Below, in pieces: positions 1 to 5,439 of a stretch of DNA of 5,464 bases. The position numbers and the translations under genes are program-made. This stretch comes from Dehalococcoidia bacterium (lineage in GTDB: Bacteria; Chloroflexota; Dehalococcoidia; JAENJB01): NCBI GenBank assembly GCA_030690705.1, contig JAUYGE010000049.1:1-5464 (forward strand), in the 5' to 3' direction. The notes beneath the pieces are model-generated. The model worked only from the letters and a program-made list of their open reading frames with translations. It did not search any database and was not told the DNA's origin. The stretch's first letter is position 1, and each line of letters opens with the position of its first letter.

Positions 1-478
1 GTCCGAAGAGGCTGTAGCATACCGGCGCTTCTCTTAATGCCAGCGGATTCCCTGAATTCTCCAGTTTCGGTGACACGCTCCAATGGTCCACCATGCCCAG
101 CGACACCTTGTCCGGCAGGACCGTGCCATTGGTTTCCATCTCGATATAGAACCCACCATTCTTCAGGCGCTTCAAGAGGGGGATAAGGCGGCGTTGCTGG
201 AGCATCGGCTCTCCGCCGGTGACGACCAGATACTTGCAGTCATAGCCCATGACCTCCCTCTCCACCTCCGCCGATGCCATCTCCAGTATCTGGTCCCCAG
301 GGTCGTATCTGTCCCAATCCCAGGTGTACTTCGTGTCGCACCAGACACAGGCCAGGTTGCAGCGGGCGAGCCTCAGGAAGACGGCCGGCCTTCCCGTGTT
401 GATCCCTTCCCCCTGGATGGAATGGAATATCTCCGGACGGCCGTCCGGCTTCCTACTTACCTCCAGGAATCCTTCCAT
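1..478 (-). CDS. queE: 7-carboxy-7-deazaguanine synthase QueE, C-terminus cut off by window edge
   Basis: Radical-SAM enzyme that converts 6-carboxy-tetrahydropterin to 7-carboxy-7-deazaguanine, the step before QueC in cytosolic preQ0 synthesis. I translated the minus strand from the ATG at 478 and read 159 codons with no stop before the window ends. Family members are usually about 210-250 residues, so roughly a quarter to a third is missing. Visible motifs are FHSIQGEG (18-25), the 4Fe-4S cysteines of a CxxxCxxC motif (C40, C44, C47), the SAM-binding TGGEP (87-91), ETNG near 115 and VSPK (135-138). The CxxxCxxC spacing is the common form, unlike the longer spacing of E. coli QueE. The start is well fixed: an in-frame TGA lies 19 bases upstream (497-499) and no other start codon intervenes. 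The first 26 bases overlap the end of queC. A purine run (GGGAAGGG) directly abuts the ATG, closer than a normal Shine-Dalgarno, so translation may depend on coupling to queC. Confidence 0.96.
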   Translation of the reverse strand, partial: MEGFLEVSRKPDGRPEIFHSIQGEGINTGRPAVFLRLARCNLACVWCDTKYTWDWDRYDPGDQILEMASAEVEREVMGYDCKYLVVTGGEPMLQQRRLIPLLKRLKNGGFYIEMETNGTVLPDKVSLGMVDHWSVSPKLENSGNPLALREAPVCYSLFG

Positions 479-1217
479 CCCTTCCCAACCTCGCGATCAA
501 GGGGTCTTCGTAACCGGCATCGGCGAATCCCTTCGCTCTCAGGATGCAGCTATCGCACTTCCCGCAGGGGACCTCGCCGCCTTCGTAGCAACTCCACGTA
601 TGTTCCAGGGGAACGCCCATCTCCATAGCCATTTTCACTATCTCGGCTTTCGACTTGAGTATTATCGGTGTCTGGATGACTATCGGTCTCCTGTACTCCG
701 TCCCCAGCTTGCTTCCCAGGAACAACGCCTTGCTCATCTGTTCATAGTATTCCGGCCTGCAATCGGGATATCCGCTGTAGTCGATGGCATTGGCAGCTAT
801 GAAAACAGAGGCCTCAACCTCTTCAGGATTGACATGCTCTCTTTCGATCAAATCAAGTGCCCGGCTCTCCAGAAAAGCTGCGGCCGTTGTAATGAAGAAC
901 GTATTCCTGAGAGGGACATAGGTTATGGGAATCTTTGCCGCCATGTCATCGATGTCCCTCTCCCTCGGAACATCGAAAGCCTCCGGCCCCGTCAGCGCTG
1001 AGTACCAGGCCAGTCTCTTGAAGAAGGAGACATCGATAACTTCCTGCCGGATTCCCAGGCATTTTGCCACTTTCTTTGCTGAGTCAACCTCTTTGCTGTG
1101 TTTTTGTCCGTAGCGAAGGGTTATCGCCGTCAGCTCGAACCCCGCCTTCTGCGCCTGCGCCGCGACGGTGGTGGAGTCGAGCCCTCCGGATAGCAATATG
1201 ACTCCGATCCTTCTCAT
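453..1217 (-). CDS. queC: 7-cyano-7-deazaguanine (preQ0) synthase QueC
   Basis: ATP-dependent enzyme that converts 7-carboxy-7-deazaguanine and ammonia to preQ0, the nitrile precursor of queuosine. The 254-residue length is slightly above the usual 220-240. Motifs in order: PP-loop SGGLDS (10-15) for ATP pyrophosphatase chemistry, YGQKH (36-40), VPLRNTFF (101-108), NAIDYSGYPDCRPE (143-156, a QueC signature) and the zinc-binding cysteines C210, C218, C221 and C224 in a CGKCDSC context. A TTG one codon upstream (1218-1220) could extend the protein by one residue. I prefer the ATG at 1217 because an AAGGTGG element at 1227-1233 sits 9 nt from it, while the AGGGG at 1221-1225 would touch the TTG. 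The gene begins 6 bp after the rlmB stop and its end overlaps queE, so it looks translationally coupled on both sides and makes the product of its neighbour's product. Identification is firm. Confidence 0.97.
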   Translation of the reverse strand: MRRIGVILLSGGLDSTTVAAQAQKAGFELTAITLRYGQKHSKEVDSAKKVAKCLGIRQEVIDVSFFKRLAWYSALTGPEAFDVPRERDIDDMAAKIPITYVPLRNTFFITTAAAFLESRALDLIEREHVNPEEVEASVFIAANAIDYSGYPDCRPEYYEQMSKALFLGSKLGTEYRRPIVIQTPIILKSKAEIVKMAMEMGVPLEHTWSCYEGGEVPCGKCDSCILRAKGFADAGYEDPLIARLGRDGRIPGGK

Positions 1218-1223
1218 CAACCC

Positions 1224-1970
1224 CTACCACCTTCTCTGTCTGACGGCCTCGTACATCGCCAGCGCCGCAGCGATGGAGACATTGAGAGAGGCAATCCTTC
1301 CCAGCATCGGGATCGACGCTAGAGAGTCGCACCTCTGCTTGACCAGATCCGACAGCCCCGAGCCCTCGCCACCTATCACGATCGCCGTCGGCAGCCTGAA
1401 ATCCACCTTGTTGTAAGGAATATCGCCAGCCCGGTCTATGCCAATGGCCCAGACGCCCGCTTTCTTCAACCCCACTATCGCCTGGGAGATATTGGAGACC
1501 CGCGCCACCGGCACGTACTCCACAGCACCGGCCGACGCCTTGGCCACTACTGCGGTGAGCCCGACCGCCCTCCTCGAGCGGATGACCACGCCATGAGTAC
1601 CGCTCGCCTCCGCGGTCCTGAGGATCGCCCCCAGGTTATGGGGGTCTTCGATACCGTCCAGGATACAGTAGAGGGGAGCTTCCCCTTTTTCACTGGAGAT
1701 GGCGAGCAAGTCATCCAGCCCGACATACTCCTTGACCGAGGCGTAGGCAACGACCCCCTGGTGAGAGGAAGCCGCTGTCAACCGGTCGAGAAACCGCCTC
1801 TCCACGTATTCAACGGGGACCTTTCTGGCCAGGGAAAGGTCCAGTATTTCGGCGACTGCCGGCTGACGCTTGGCATTGCTGGCGAGCAACACCTTGTTTA
1901 TGGGACGGCCCGCCCGCAGTGCCTCAATGACCGGGTTCCTGCCCTCGATGATGGGGTTGTCTGTCAACAT
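1224..1970 (-). CDS. rlmB: 23S rRNA 2'-O-ribose methyltransferase, RlmB/TrmH (SpoU) family
   Basis: SAM-dependent RNA ribose methyltransferase of the SPOUT class. The RlmB subfamily modifies a guanosine in the peptidyl-transferase region of 23S rRNA (G2251 in E. coli numbering). The 248-residue length is typical. Residues 1 to about 75 match the L30e-like substrate-binding domain (IIEGRNPVIEAL at the start, SSHQGVVAY at 68-76). The catalytic SPOUT domain follows with the three family motifs: NLGAILRTA (112-120, with N112 and R118), IGGEGSGL (199-206) and IPMLGRIASLNVSIAAALAMYEA (220-242), the last forming the knot and SAM pocket. The ATG at 1970 is preceded by GAGAGGGG at 1980-1987, 9 nt away. 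The gene lies 24 bp after typA and ends 6 bp before queC, supporting one operon. Family membership is very secure. The exact target nucleotide is inferred from RlmB-like motifs, and another TrmH-family site (such as a tRNA) cannot be excluded. Confidence 0.92.
   Translation of the reverse strand: MLTDNPIIEGRNPVIEALRAGRPINKVLLASNAKRQPAVAEILDLSLARKVPVEYVERRFLDRLTAASSHQGVVAYASVKEYVGLDDLLAISSEKGEAPLYCILDGIEDPHNLGAILRTAEASGTHGVVIRSRRAVGLTAVVAKASAGAVEYVPVARVSNISQAIVGLKKAGVWAIGIDRAGDIPYNKVDFRLPTAIVIGGEGSGLSDLVKQRCDSLASIPMLGRIASLNVSIAAALAMYEAVRQRRW
1227..1233 (-). promoter_or_regulatory. queC ribosome binding site inside the end of rlmB
   Basis: AAGGTGG on the minus strand sits in the last codons of rlmB, 9 nt from the queC ATG at 1217. 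A second purine stretch, AGGGG at 1221-1225, is only 3 nt from it. Together they favour the ATG over the adjacent TTG at 1220 as the start. Confidence 0.5.
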
Positions 1971-1979
1971 CTCAGCATG

Positions 1980-1987
1980 CCCCTCTC
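1980..1987 (-). promoter_or_regulatory. rlmB ribosome binding site
   Basis: The minus strand reads GAGAGGGG, 9 nt before the rlmB ATG at 1970, within the 24 bp typA-rlmB gap. It supports that start and independent initiation within the operon. Confidence 0.6.
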
Positions 1988-1994
1988 GGACCCC

Positions 1995-3827
1995 CTACTC
2001 CTCTTCCTCACGACGGGCAGTACCGATGCTCCTCAATCGTTCCGTCTGGGTGAGCAGCTTCTTCCTCAACCTGAGATTCTGGGGTGTCACCTCAACCAGT
2101 TCATCCCGGTTGATAAAATCAAGGCATTGCTCCAGGCTCAGCTTCACCGCCGGAGTCAGCCGTACGGCAATGTCGGAGGTGGACGAGCGCATGTTGGTCT
2201 TCTTCTTCTCTCTGCATACATTGACGGCCATGTCCCGCAACCGCGGGTTCTGCCCCACTATCATACCTTCATAGACCGGGGTACCGGGTTCAATAAACGT
2301 GATGCCCCGCCCCTGGGCATTGCTCAGCCCATAAGTAACTGCTTCGCCCCTTTCGGAGGCGACCAGGGTTCCGCTGCGAGCCGAAATCAGCTCTCCGTGC
2401 CAGGGCTCATAGCCAACAAACACGGTGTTCATGATACCCTCGCCCCGCGTGGCGGTGAGGAACGGGCTGCGGAAACCGATCAGTCCCTTCGTGGGCACGC
2501 GGAACTCCAGGTGCACATTACCCCGGTCGTCGTTGCGAACATCAGCAAGCTGGGCCTGCCTCTTGCTCAGCGTCTCGGTCAGGACCCCGATATGCTCACT
2601 CCTGGTATCGAGGGTGAGGGTCTCCATGGGTTCCATGAGCTGGCCATCAATTACCTTCGTAATAGCTTCCGGCTTGGAGACTTCGAACTCATAGTTCTCC
2701 CGGCGCATGGTCTCAATCAGAATGGCCAGGTGCAACTCCCCCCTCCCTTTCACCAGGAAGGTATCCGCGGCATCCGTGTCCTGGACCCTAAGACTGAGGT
2801 TGACCTCCAGCTCCTTGTAGAGTCGCTCCCGCAGCTGACGGGCCGTGCTATAGCGCCCCTCCCGCCCACCAAACGGCGAGGTGTTCACACCAAAGGTCAT
2901 CTCCACGGTGGGCTCGCCAACCTCGATGCGCGGCAGAGCTTCAGGCCTCTCCGGGCTGGCAATAGTGTCTCCGATGTTGACTTTCTCGACTCCCGTTATG
3001 GCTACTATGTCACCCGCTTCCACTTCCGCCGCCTCGAGGCGCTTGAGCCCCATATAGGTGAGCACTTCTCCGACCTCATAGCTCGTCGTGCAACCGTCGG
3101 AGCTAATCCTAACTACCCGATCATGGGGAGCAACCTTGCCTCTCCAGACTCTGCCAATGGCAATCTTGCCCTTGTGGCTATCATAGTCCAGATTGGAAAC
3201 CAGCATCTGGAAGGGACCGCTCTCGATGCGCGGCGGCGGCACTGTCGCCAGTATGCTTTCGAACAACGGGCTGACGTCCTGCCCCTTCCCACCGGGTTCG
3301 GTCACTACTATGCCTTCCCTGCCGATGGCATACAGGACAGGAAAATCCAGCTGGTCGGCGTTGGTTGCCAGCTCCAGGAACAGGTCCTGCGTGAGACTGA
3401 GCACCTCCGCCAGCCGCGCATCTTTCCTGTCTATCTTGTTGATTACCACAATGATCTTCAGACCGTTTCTAAAGGCATGGCGCAGCACAAACTTGGTCTG
3501 GGGCATCGGCCCTTCCGCAGAGTCCACCAGAAGCAGGCAACCGTCGGCCATGCTGATGACACGCTCAACCTCTCCGCTGAAATCGGCATGGCCGGGAGTA
3601 TCGATGATATTGATTTTGACTCCCCGGTAGACCACCGCGGTGTTCTTGGCCATGATGGTGATGCCCCTCTCCCGTTCAAGGGCATTGCTGTCCATGATCA
3701 ACTCGCCGACTTGCTGGTTATCCCGGAACACCTTGCTCTGCTTGAGCAAGGCATCCACCAGGGTAGTCTTGCCATGGTCAACGTGGGCGATGATGGCTAC
3801 GTTTCTTATGTCATTGCGATAATTCAT
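1995..3827 (-). CDS. typA: Ribosome-associated translational GTPase TypA/BipA
   Basis: EF-G-like GTPase that binds the ribosome and supports 50S assembly and growth under stress such as cold, acting in the cytosol. The full length of 610 residues matches the family. GTPase motifs: G1 AHVDHGKT (14-21), switch I RERGITI (52-58), G3 DTPGH (76-80) and G4 NKID (130-133). The G5 region reads YAIGREG (166-172), where many family members have a YASA-type sequence. EF-Tu-like domain II follows at about 200-295, then the EF-G-like domains. The BipA-specific C-terminal domain is clear, with KGLIGFRSPFLTATRGEG (447-464), GEAVTYGLSNAQGRG (494-508), KKKTNMRSS (541-549) and DELVEVTPQNLRLRKK (575-590), and the protein ends in an acidic EEEE tail. 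The start at 3827 gives the usual short N-terminus before NVAIIAHVDHGKT. Upstream in this frame there is a TAG at 3849-3851 and no other start. First gene of the minus-strand operon, probably expressed from the promoter at 4136-4164. Confidence 0.98.
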   Translation of the reverse strand: MNYRNDIRNVAIIAHVDHGKTTLVDALLKQSKVFRDNQQVGELIMDSNALERERGITIMAKNTAVVYRGVKINIIDTPGHADFSGEVERVISMADGCLLLVDSAEGPMPQTKFVLRHAFRNGLKIIVVINKIDRKDARLAEVLSLTQDLFLELATNADQLDFPVLYAIGREGIVVTEPGGKGQDVSPLFESILATVPPPRIESGPFQMLVSNLDYDSHKGKIAIGRVWRGKVAPHDRVVRISSDGCTTSYEVGEVLTYMGLKRLEAAEVEAGDIVAITGVEKVNIGDTIASPERPEALPRIEVGEPTVEMTFGVNTSPFGGREGRYSTARQLRERLYKELEVNLSLRVQDTDAADTFLVKGRGELHLAILIETMRRENYEFEVSKPEAITKVIDGQLMEPMETLTLDTRSEHIGVLTETLSKRQAQLADVRNDDRGNVHLEFRVPTKGLIGFRSPFLTATRGEGIMNTVFVGYEPWHGELISARSGTLVASERGEAVTYGLSNAQGRGITFIEPGTPVYEGMIVGQNPRLRDMAVNVCREKKKTNMRSSTSDIAVRLTPAVKLSLEQCLDFINRDELVEVTPQNLRLRKKLLTQTERLRSIGTARREEEE

Positions 3828-3871
3828 ATGATTGGAAGAACTTCTCCTCTATCCATGCTCATTGGTTTCAT
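3824..3871 (-). CDS. Candidate 15-codon leader ORF overlapping the typA start
   Basis: A short open frame starting at ATG 3871 reads MKPMSMDRGEVLPII and stops at TGA 3824-3826. The stop shares the ATGA tetranucleotide with the typA ATG at 3827, the classic arrangement for translational coupling. The purine-rich AGAGGAG that should serve typA lies inside this ORF. Three in-frame ATGs occur near its start. Its own ribosome binding site is weak (GTGGA, 3 nt from the first ATG). I recognise no homology, and at 15 codons it could easily be chance. If translated, it would deliver terminating ribosomes directly onto the typA start. Confidence 0.3.
   Translation of the reverse strand: MKPMSMDRGEVLPII
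3841..3850 (-). promoter_or_regulatory. Distant Shine-Dalgarno element of typA
   Basis: The minus strand reads AGAGGAGAAG here, a strong match to the anti-Shine-Dalgarno complement. Its core lies 13-16 nt from the typA ATG, longer than the usual 5-10 nt. No better element lies nearer, and no alternative typA start fits. The long gap may be tolerated, or translation may be helped by termination of the overlapping short ORF. Confidence 0.5.
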
Positions 3872-4056
3872 TGTTCCACAGGTAATGGGCTCAGGGGCAA
3901 TCCAGTCTCTAAAGAACTTCAAGCGGCCGCGCTCAACCCTGGCGTGAAAGAGGCAGGAGGAGTGGCTACCTGTGCCTTGAGGCCGTGCCGCGAGATGCGG
4001 ACAGCGGCTACCTTCTCTGTAGTCTCCACCGACTCGTGCGCGCCAGCGCCACGCCG

Positions 4057-4083
4057 CTCACCGGTAGAGCCTGTCCCGGTGAG
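4057..4083 (-). repeat. Perfect inverted repeat (8 bp stem, 11 nt loop) in the typA leader
   Basis: The arms are CTCACCGG and CCGGTGAG around an 11 nt loop, read on the minus strand. The stem could extend by about three pairs with one bulge. No T-run follows on the typA-sense strand, so it is not a standard intrinsic terminator. It may be a leader RNA hairpin or a protein site. Confidence 0.6.
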
Positions 4084-4135
4084 GCGAGCCTGTTCGAAAG
4101 CGGTGAAGAAGAAAACGACTGCGCACGACACTAGA

Positions 4136-4164
4136 AATATACTCCATCCGAAGCTAATTGTCAA
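4136..4164 (-). promoter_or_regulatory. Near-consensus sigma-70-type promoter for the typA-rlmB-queC-queE operon
   Basis: The minus strand shows a perfect -35 TTGACA (4159-4164), a 17 bp spacer and a -10 TATATT (4136-4141, 5 of 6 to consensus). This is the best promoter match found in the intergenic region. Transcription would start near 4129 and give a leader of about 300 nt before typA. It faces away from the plus-strand YchF-type gene. Confidence 0.75.
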
Positions 4165-4178
4165 AAAAAGCTGAGGCT

Positions 4179-4193
4179 CGCTTTTCAAAAGCG
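4179..4193. repeat. Perfect 15 bp palindrome between the divergent promoters, possible operator
   Basis: CGCTTTTCAAAAGCG is a perfect inverted repeat with 7 bp arms and a single central C. With a 2-nt bulge the symmetry extends outward by three more pairs (AGG at 4174-4176 with CCT at 4194-4196). It lies 15 bp upstream of the typA -35 and overlaps the candidate -35 of the plus-strand promoter. That is a typical place for a dimeric regulator to act on both units. The regulator is unknown. Confidence 0.5.
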
Positions 4194-4210
4194 CCTGATT
4201 CGTATATCAT
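4182..4210 (+). promoter_or_regulatory. Candidate promoter of the YchF-type gene
   Basis: TTTTCA (4182-4187, 4 of 6 to the -35 consensus), a 17 bp spacer and TATCAT (4205-4210, 5 of 6 to the -10 consensus) lie on the plus strand. This would give a leader of about 140 nt. The match is moderate and the region is AT-rich, so chance is possible. It is the best candidate I see ahead of the gene. Confidence 0.4.
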
Positions 4211-4344
4211 ATTAGCCTGATAACTCTCGACTCGGAATGTGGAACAACTTCATACTGAGCTTCTCCTGATTTGAAGAACCGCTCCCCTATTCGTAATTCC
4301 GTCCGGAGATAAGCGTAAACTGGAGCTTCCGCGTGTCAGATGAG

Positions 4345-4350
4345 AAAGGA
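4345..4350 (+). promoter_or_regulatory. Ribosome binding site of the YchF-type gene
   Basis: AAAGGA lies 6 nt before the ATG at 4357. An in-frame TAA at 4351-4353 excludes any upstream start, so this site fixes the start codon. Confidence 0.75.
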
Positions 4351-4356
4351 TAAACT

Positions 4357-5439
4357 ATGGGCCTGAGTTGTGGTCTGGTGGGGCTGCCCTCATGTGGGAA
4401 AACGGTGATTTTCAATGCCATCACTGCAGCCGGGGCGGCTAGCTATGACGGTTCTGAGATGAACCGCGTGGTGGTCAACATGCCCGACCAGCGACTCGAA
4501 AAGCTGGCGGAAATGTACCACCCGCAAAAGCTGGTGCCGGCCACTCTGGAGGTAGTCGATATTCCCGGCCTCAAGCCTGGTCAGGGGAATGAGCGCGGCT
4601 CCCGCCTGCTCGGGCACATCAAGAATGTTGAGGCGCTGCTGCATGTCGTACGCTGCTTTGAAGAGGCCAGCATCCCCTTCGAACACGCGACGATAGACCC
4701 GGTCCGGGACGCCGAGACGGTCGACCTCGAACTGGTGTCCGCCGACAGCACCACCCTTCAGAACAAGATCACCCGCCTGGCGAAGAGAGTACGGGCCGGA
4801 GATAAGGATGCCGTGCGGGAGTCTGCCGATTGCGAAAAGGTATATGCCGCTATCCAGCAGGGGATTCCGGCACGCAAGCAGAACCTGAGTGCGCAGGAGA
4901 TGGCGAGCGTCAGCGAATGCAACCTCGTCTCGTTGAAACCGATGCTCTATATCGCCAATATCAGGTCCATTGAGGATGCCACTAACCCCCATGTAACGGC
5001 GCTGAAGCAGCTTTCCCAGGCCGAAGGTGGAGAAATGATTACCGTTTGCGGCAAGGACGAGGCCGACATCAGCCAGCTTGAACCGGCCGAGCGGCCGGAG
5101 TTCCTCCGGGAGCTGGGGCTGGAAGAGTCTTCAATGGAAAGGCTCATTCATGCCGCCTACCGCATGCTCGGCCTGATTACCTTCTTTACCGTCGGCGAGG
5201 ATGAAGTGCGGGCCTGGACCTGTCGGAAGGGGGACAAAGCTCCGGCGGCTGCCGGCAAGATTCACACGGACATGGAAAAGGGCTTTATTCGCATGGAGGT
5301 CTTCCGCTACGAAGACCTGATGGAACTCGGCAGCGAAGCTGCCCTGGCCAAGGCGGGCAAGAAGCGTGTGGAGGGCCGCGAATATCAGGTCCAGGACGGG
5401 GATATCGTGTCGGTGCTCTTCAACGCCACCGGGCGCTAG
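4357..5439 (+). CDS. Divergent YchF/OLA1-family P-loop NTPase (DUF933 C-terminal domain)
   Basis: Cytosolic Obg-class NTPase. Canonical YchF binds ribosomes, prefers ATP and is linked to translation and stress responses. The 360 residues match the family length (about 363). Conserved parts: P-loop GLPSCGKT (9-16), VVDIPGLKPG (66-75, G3), ALLHVVRCFE (93-102), DPVRDAETVDLEL (114-126), LYIAN (197-201), and the C-terminal DUF933/TGS-like domain with LITFFTVGEDEVRAWT (273-288), KAPAAAGKIHTDMEKGFIRMEV (294-315) and YQVQDGDIVSVLFN (343-356). Two unusual points: residues 29-47 lack the YPFCTIEPN segment that follows the P-loop in typical YchF, reading SYDGSEMNRVVVNMPDQRL instead. The usual NxxE nucleotide-specificity motif appears as NIRS (201-204), so nucleotide preference may differ. 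The gene ends with tandem TAG codons (5437-5442). I leave the symbol blank because this may be a YchF-like paralogue rather than the canonical protein. Family assignment is secure, exact role unknown. Confidence 0.93.
   Translation: MGLSCGLVGLPSCGKTVIFNAITAAGAASYDGSEMNRVVVNMPDQRLEKLAEMYHPQKLVPATLEVVDIPGLKPGQGNERGSRLLGHIKNVEALLHVVRCFEEASIPFEHATIDPVRDAETVDLELVSADSTTLQNKITRLAKRVRAGDKDAVRESADCEKVYAAIQQGIPARKQNLSAQEMASVSECNLVSLKPMLYIANIRSIEDATNPHVTALKQLSQAEGGEMITVCGKDEADISQLEPAERPEFLRELGLEESSMERLIHAAYRMLGLITFFTVGEDEVRAWTCRKGDKAPAAAGKIHTDMEKGFIRMEVFRYEDLMELGSEAALAKAGKKRVEGREYQVQDGDIVSVLFNATGR

Larger units (their letters stand above)
3828..4129 (-). promoter_or_regulatory. Long GC-rich 5' leader of typA, possibly structured
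   Basis: About 300 nt separate the predicted transcription start from the typA ATG. The upstream two thirds are GC-rich and can fold: a perfect 8 bp stem lies at 4057-4083, and a smaller nested hairpin is possible around 3982-4009. I recognise no known riboswitch or ribosomal-protein leader, and no T-tract terminator on this strand. The final 45 nt hold the short ORF and the typA Shine-Dalgarno element. Leader status depends on the promoter call. Confidence 0.4.

Noticed and set aside
83..1001. Plus-strand frames of 181 and 250 codons over queE and queC.
   Set aside because: Antisense to radical-SAM and PP-loop genes with intact catalytic motifs, and no plausible protein features.
3908..3936. 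A second possible typA promoter, TTGAGC-17-TTTAGA on the minus strand.
   Set aside because: Only 4 of 6 and 3 of 6 matches to consensus, far weaker than the promoter at 4136-4164. A chance match is likely.
1593..3947. A 784-codon plus-strand open frame opposite typA and rlmB.
   Set aside because: It mirrors the codon periodicity of two well-supported minus-strand genes, crosses their boundary and shows no domain of its own.
3964..4013. An 8 bp direct repeat, GGCTACCT, about 42 bp apart in the typA leader.
   Set aside because: Short and two-copy only, with unrelated flanks, within the range expected by chance in GC-rich sequence.
3944..4174. A 76-codon plus-strand frame in the intergenic region.
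   Set aside because: No Shine-Dalgarno, no recognisable domain, composition unlike a protein. It runs antisense through the typA leader and promoter.
3919..4188. An 89-codon minus-strand frame starting with TTG whose N-terminus looks like a membrane segment.
   Set aside because: The hydrophobic part is encoded by the AT-rich promoter (-35 TTGACA and -10 TATATT). Its start lies upstream of that promoter, it has a TTG start and no Shine-Dalgarno, and the rest is low-complexity Arg/Ala/Gly sequence.
4390..4992. A 200-codon minus-strand frame opposite the YchF-type gene.
   Set aside because: The opposite strand encodes clear P-loop, G3 and YchF motifs. This frame is a shadow with no domain.
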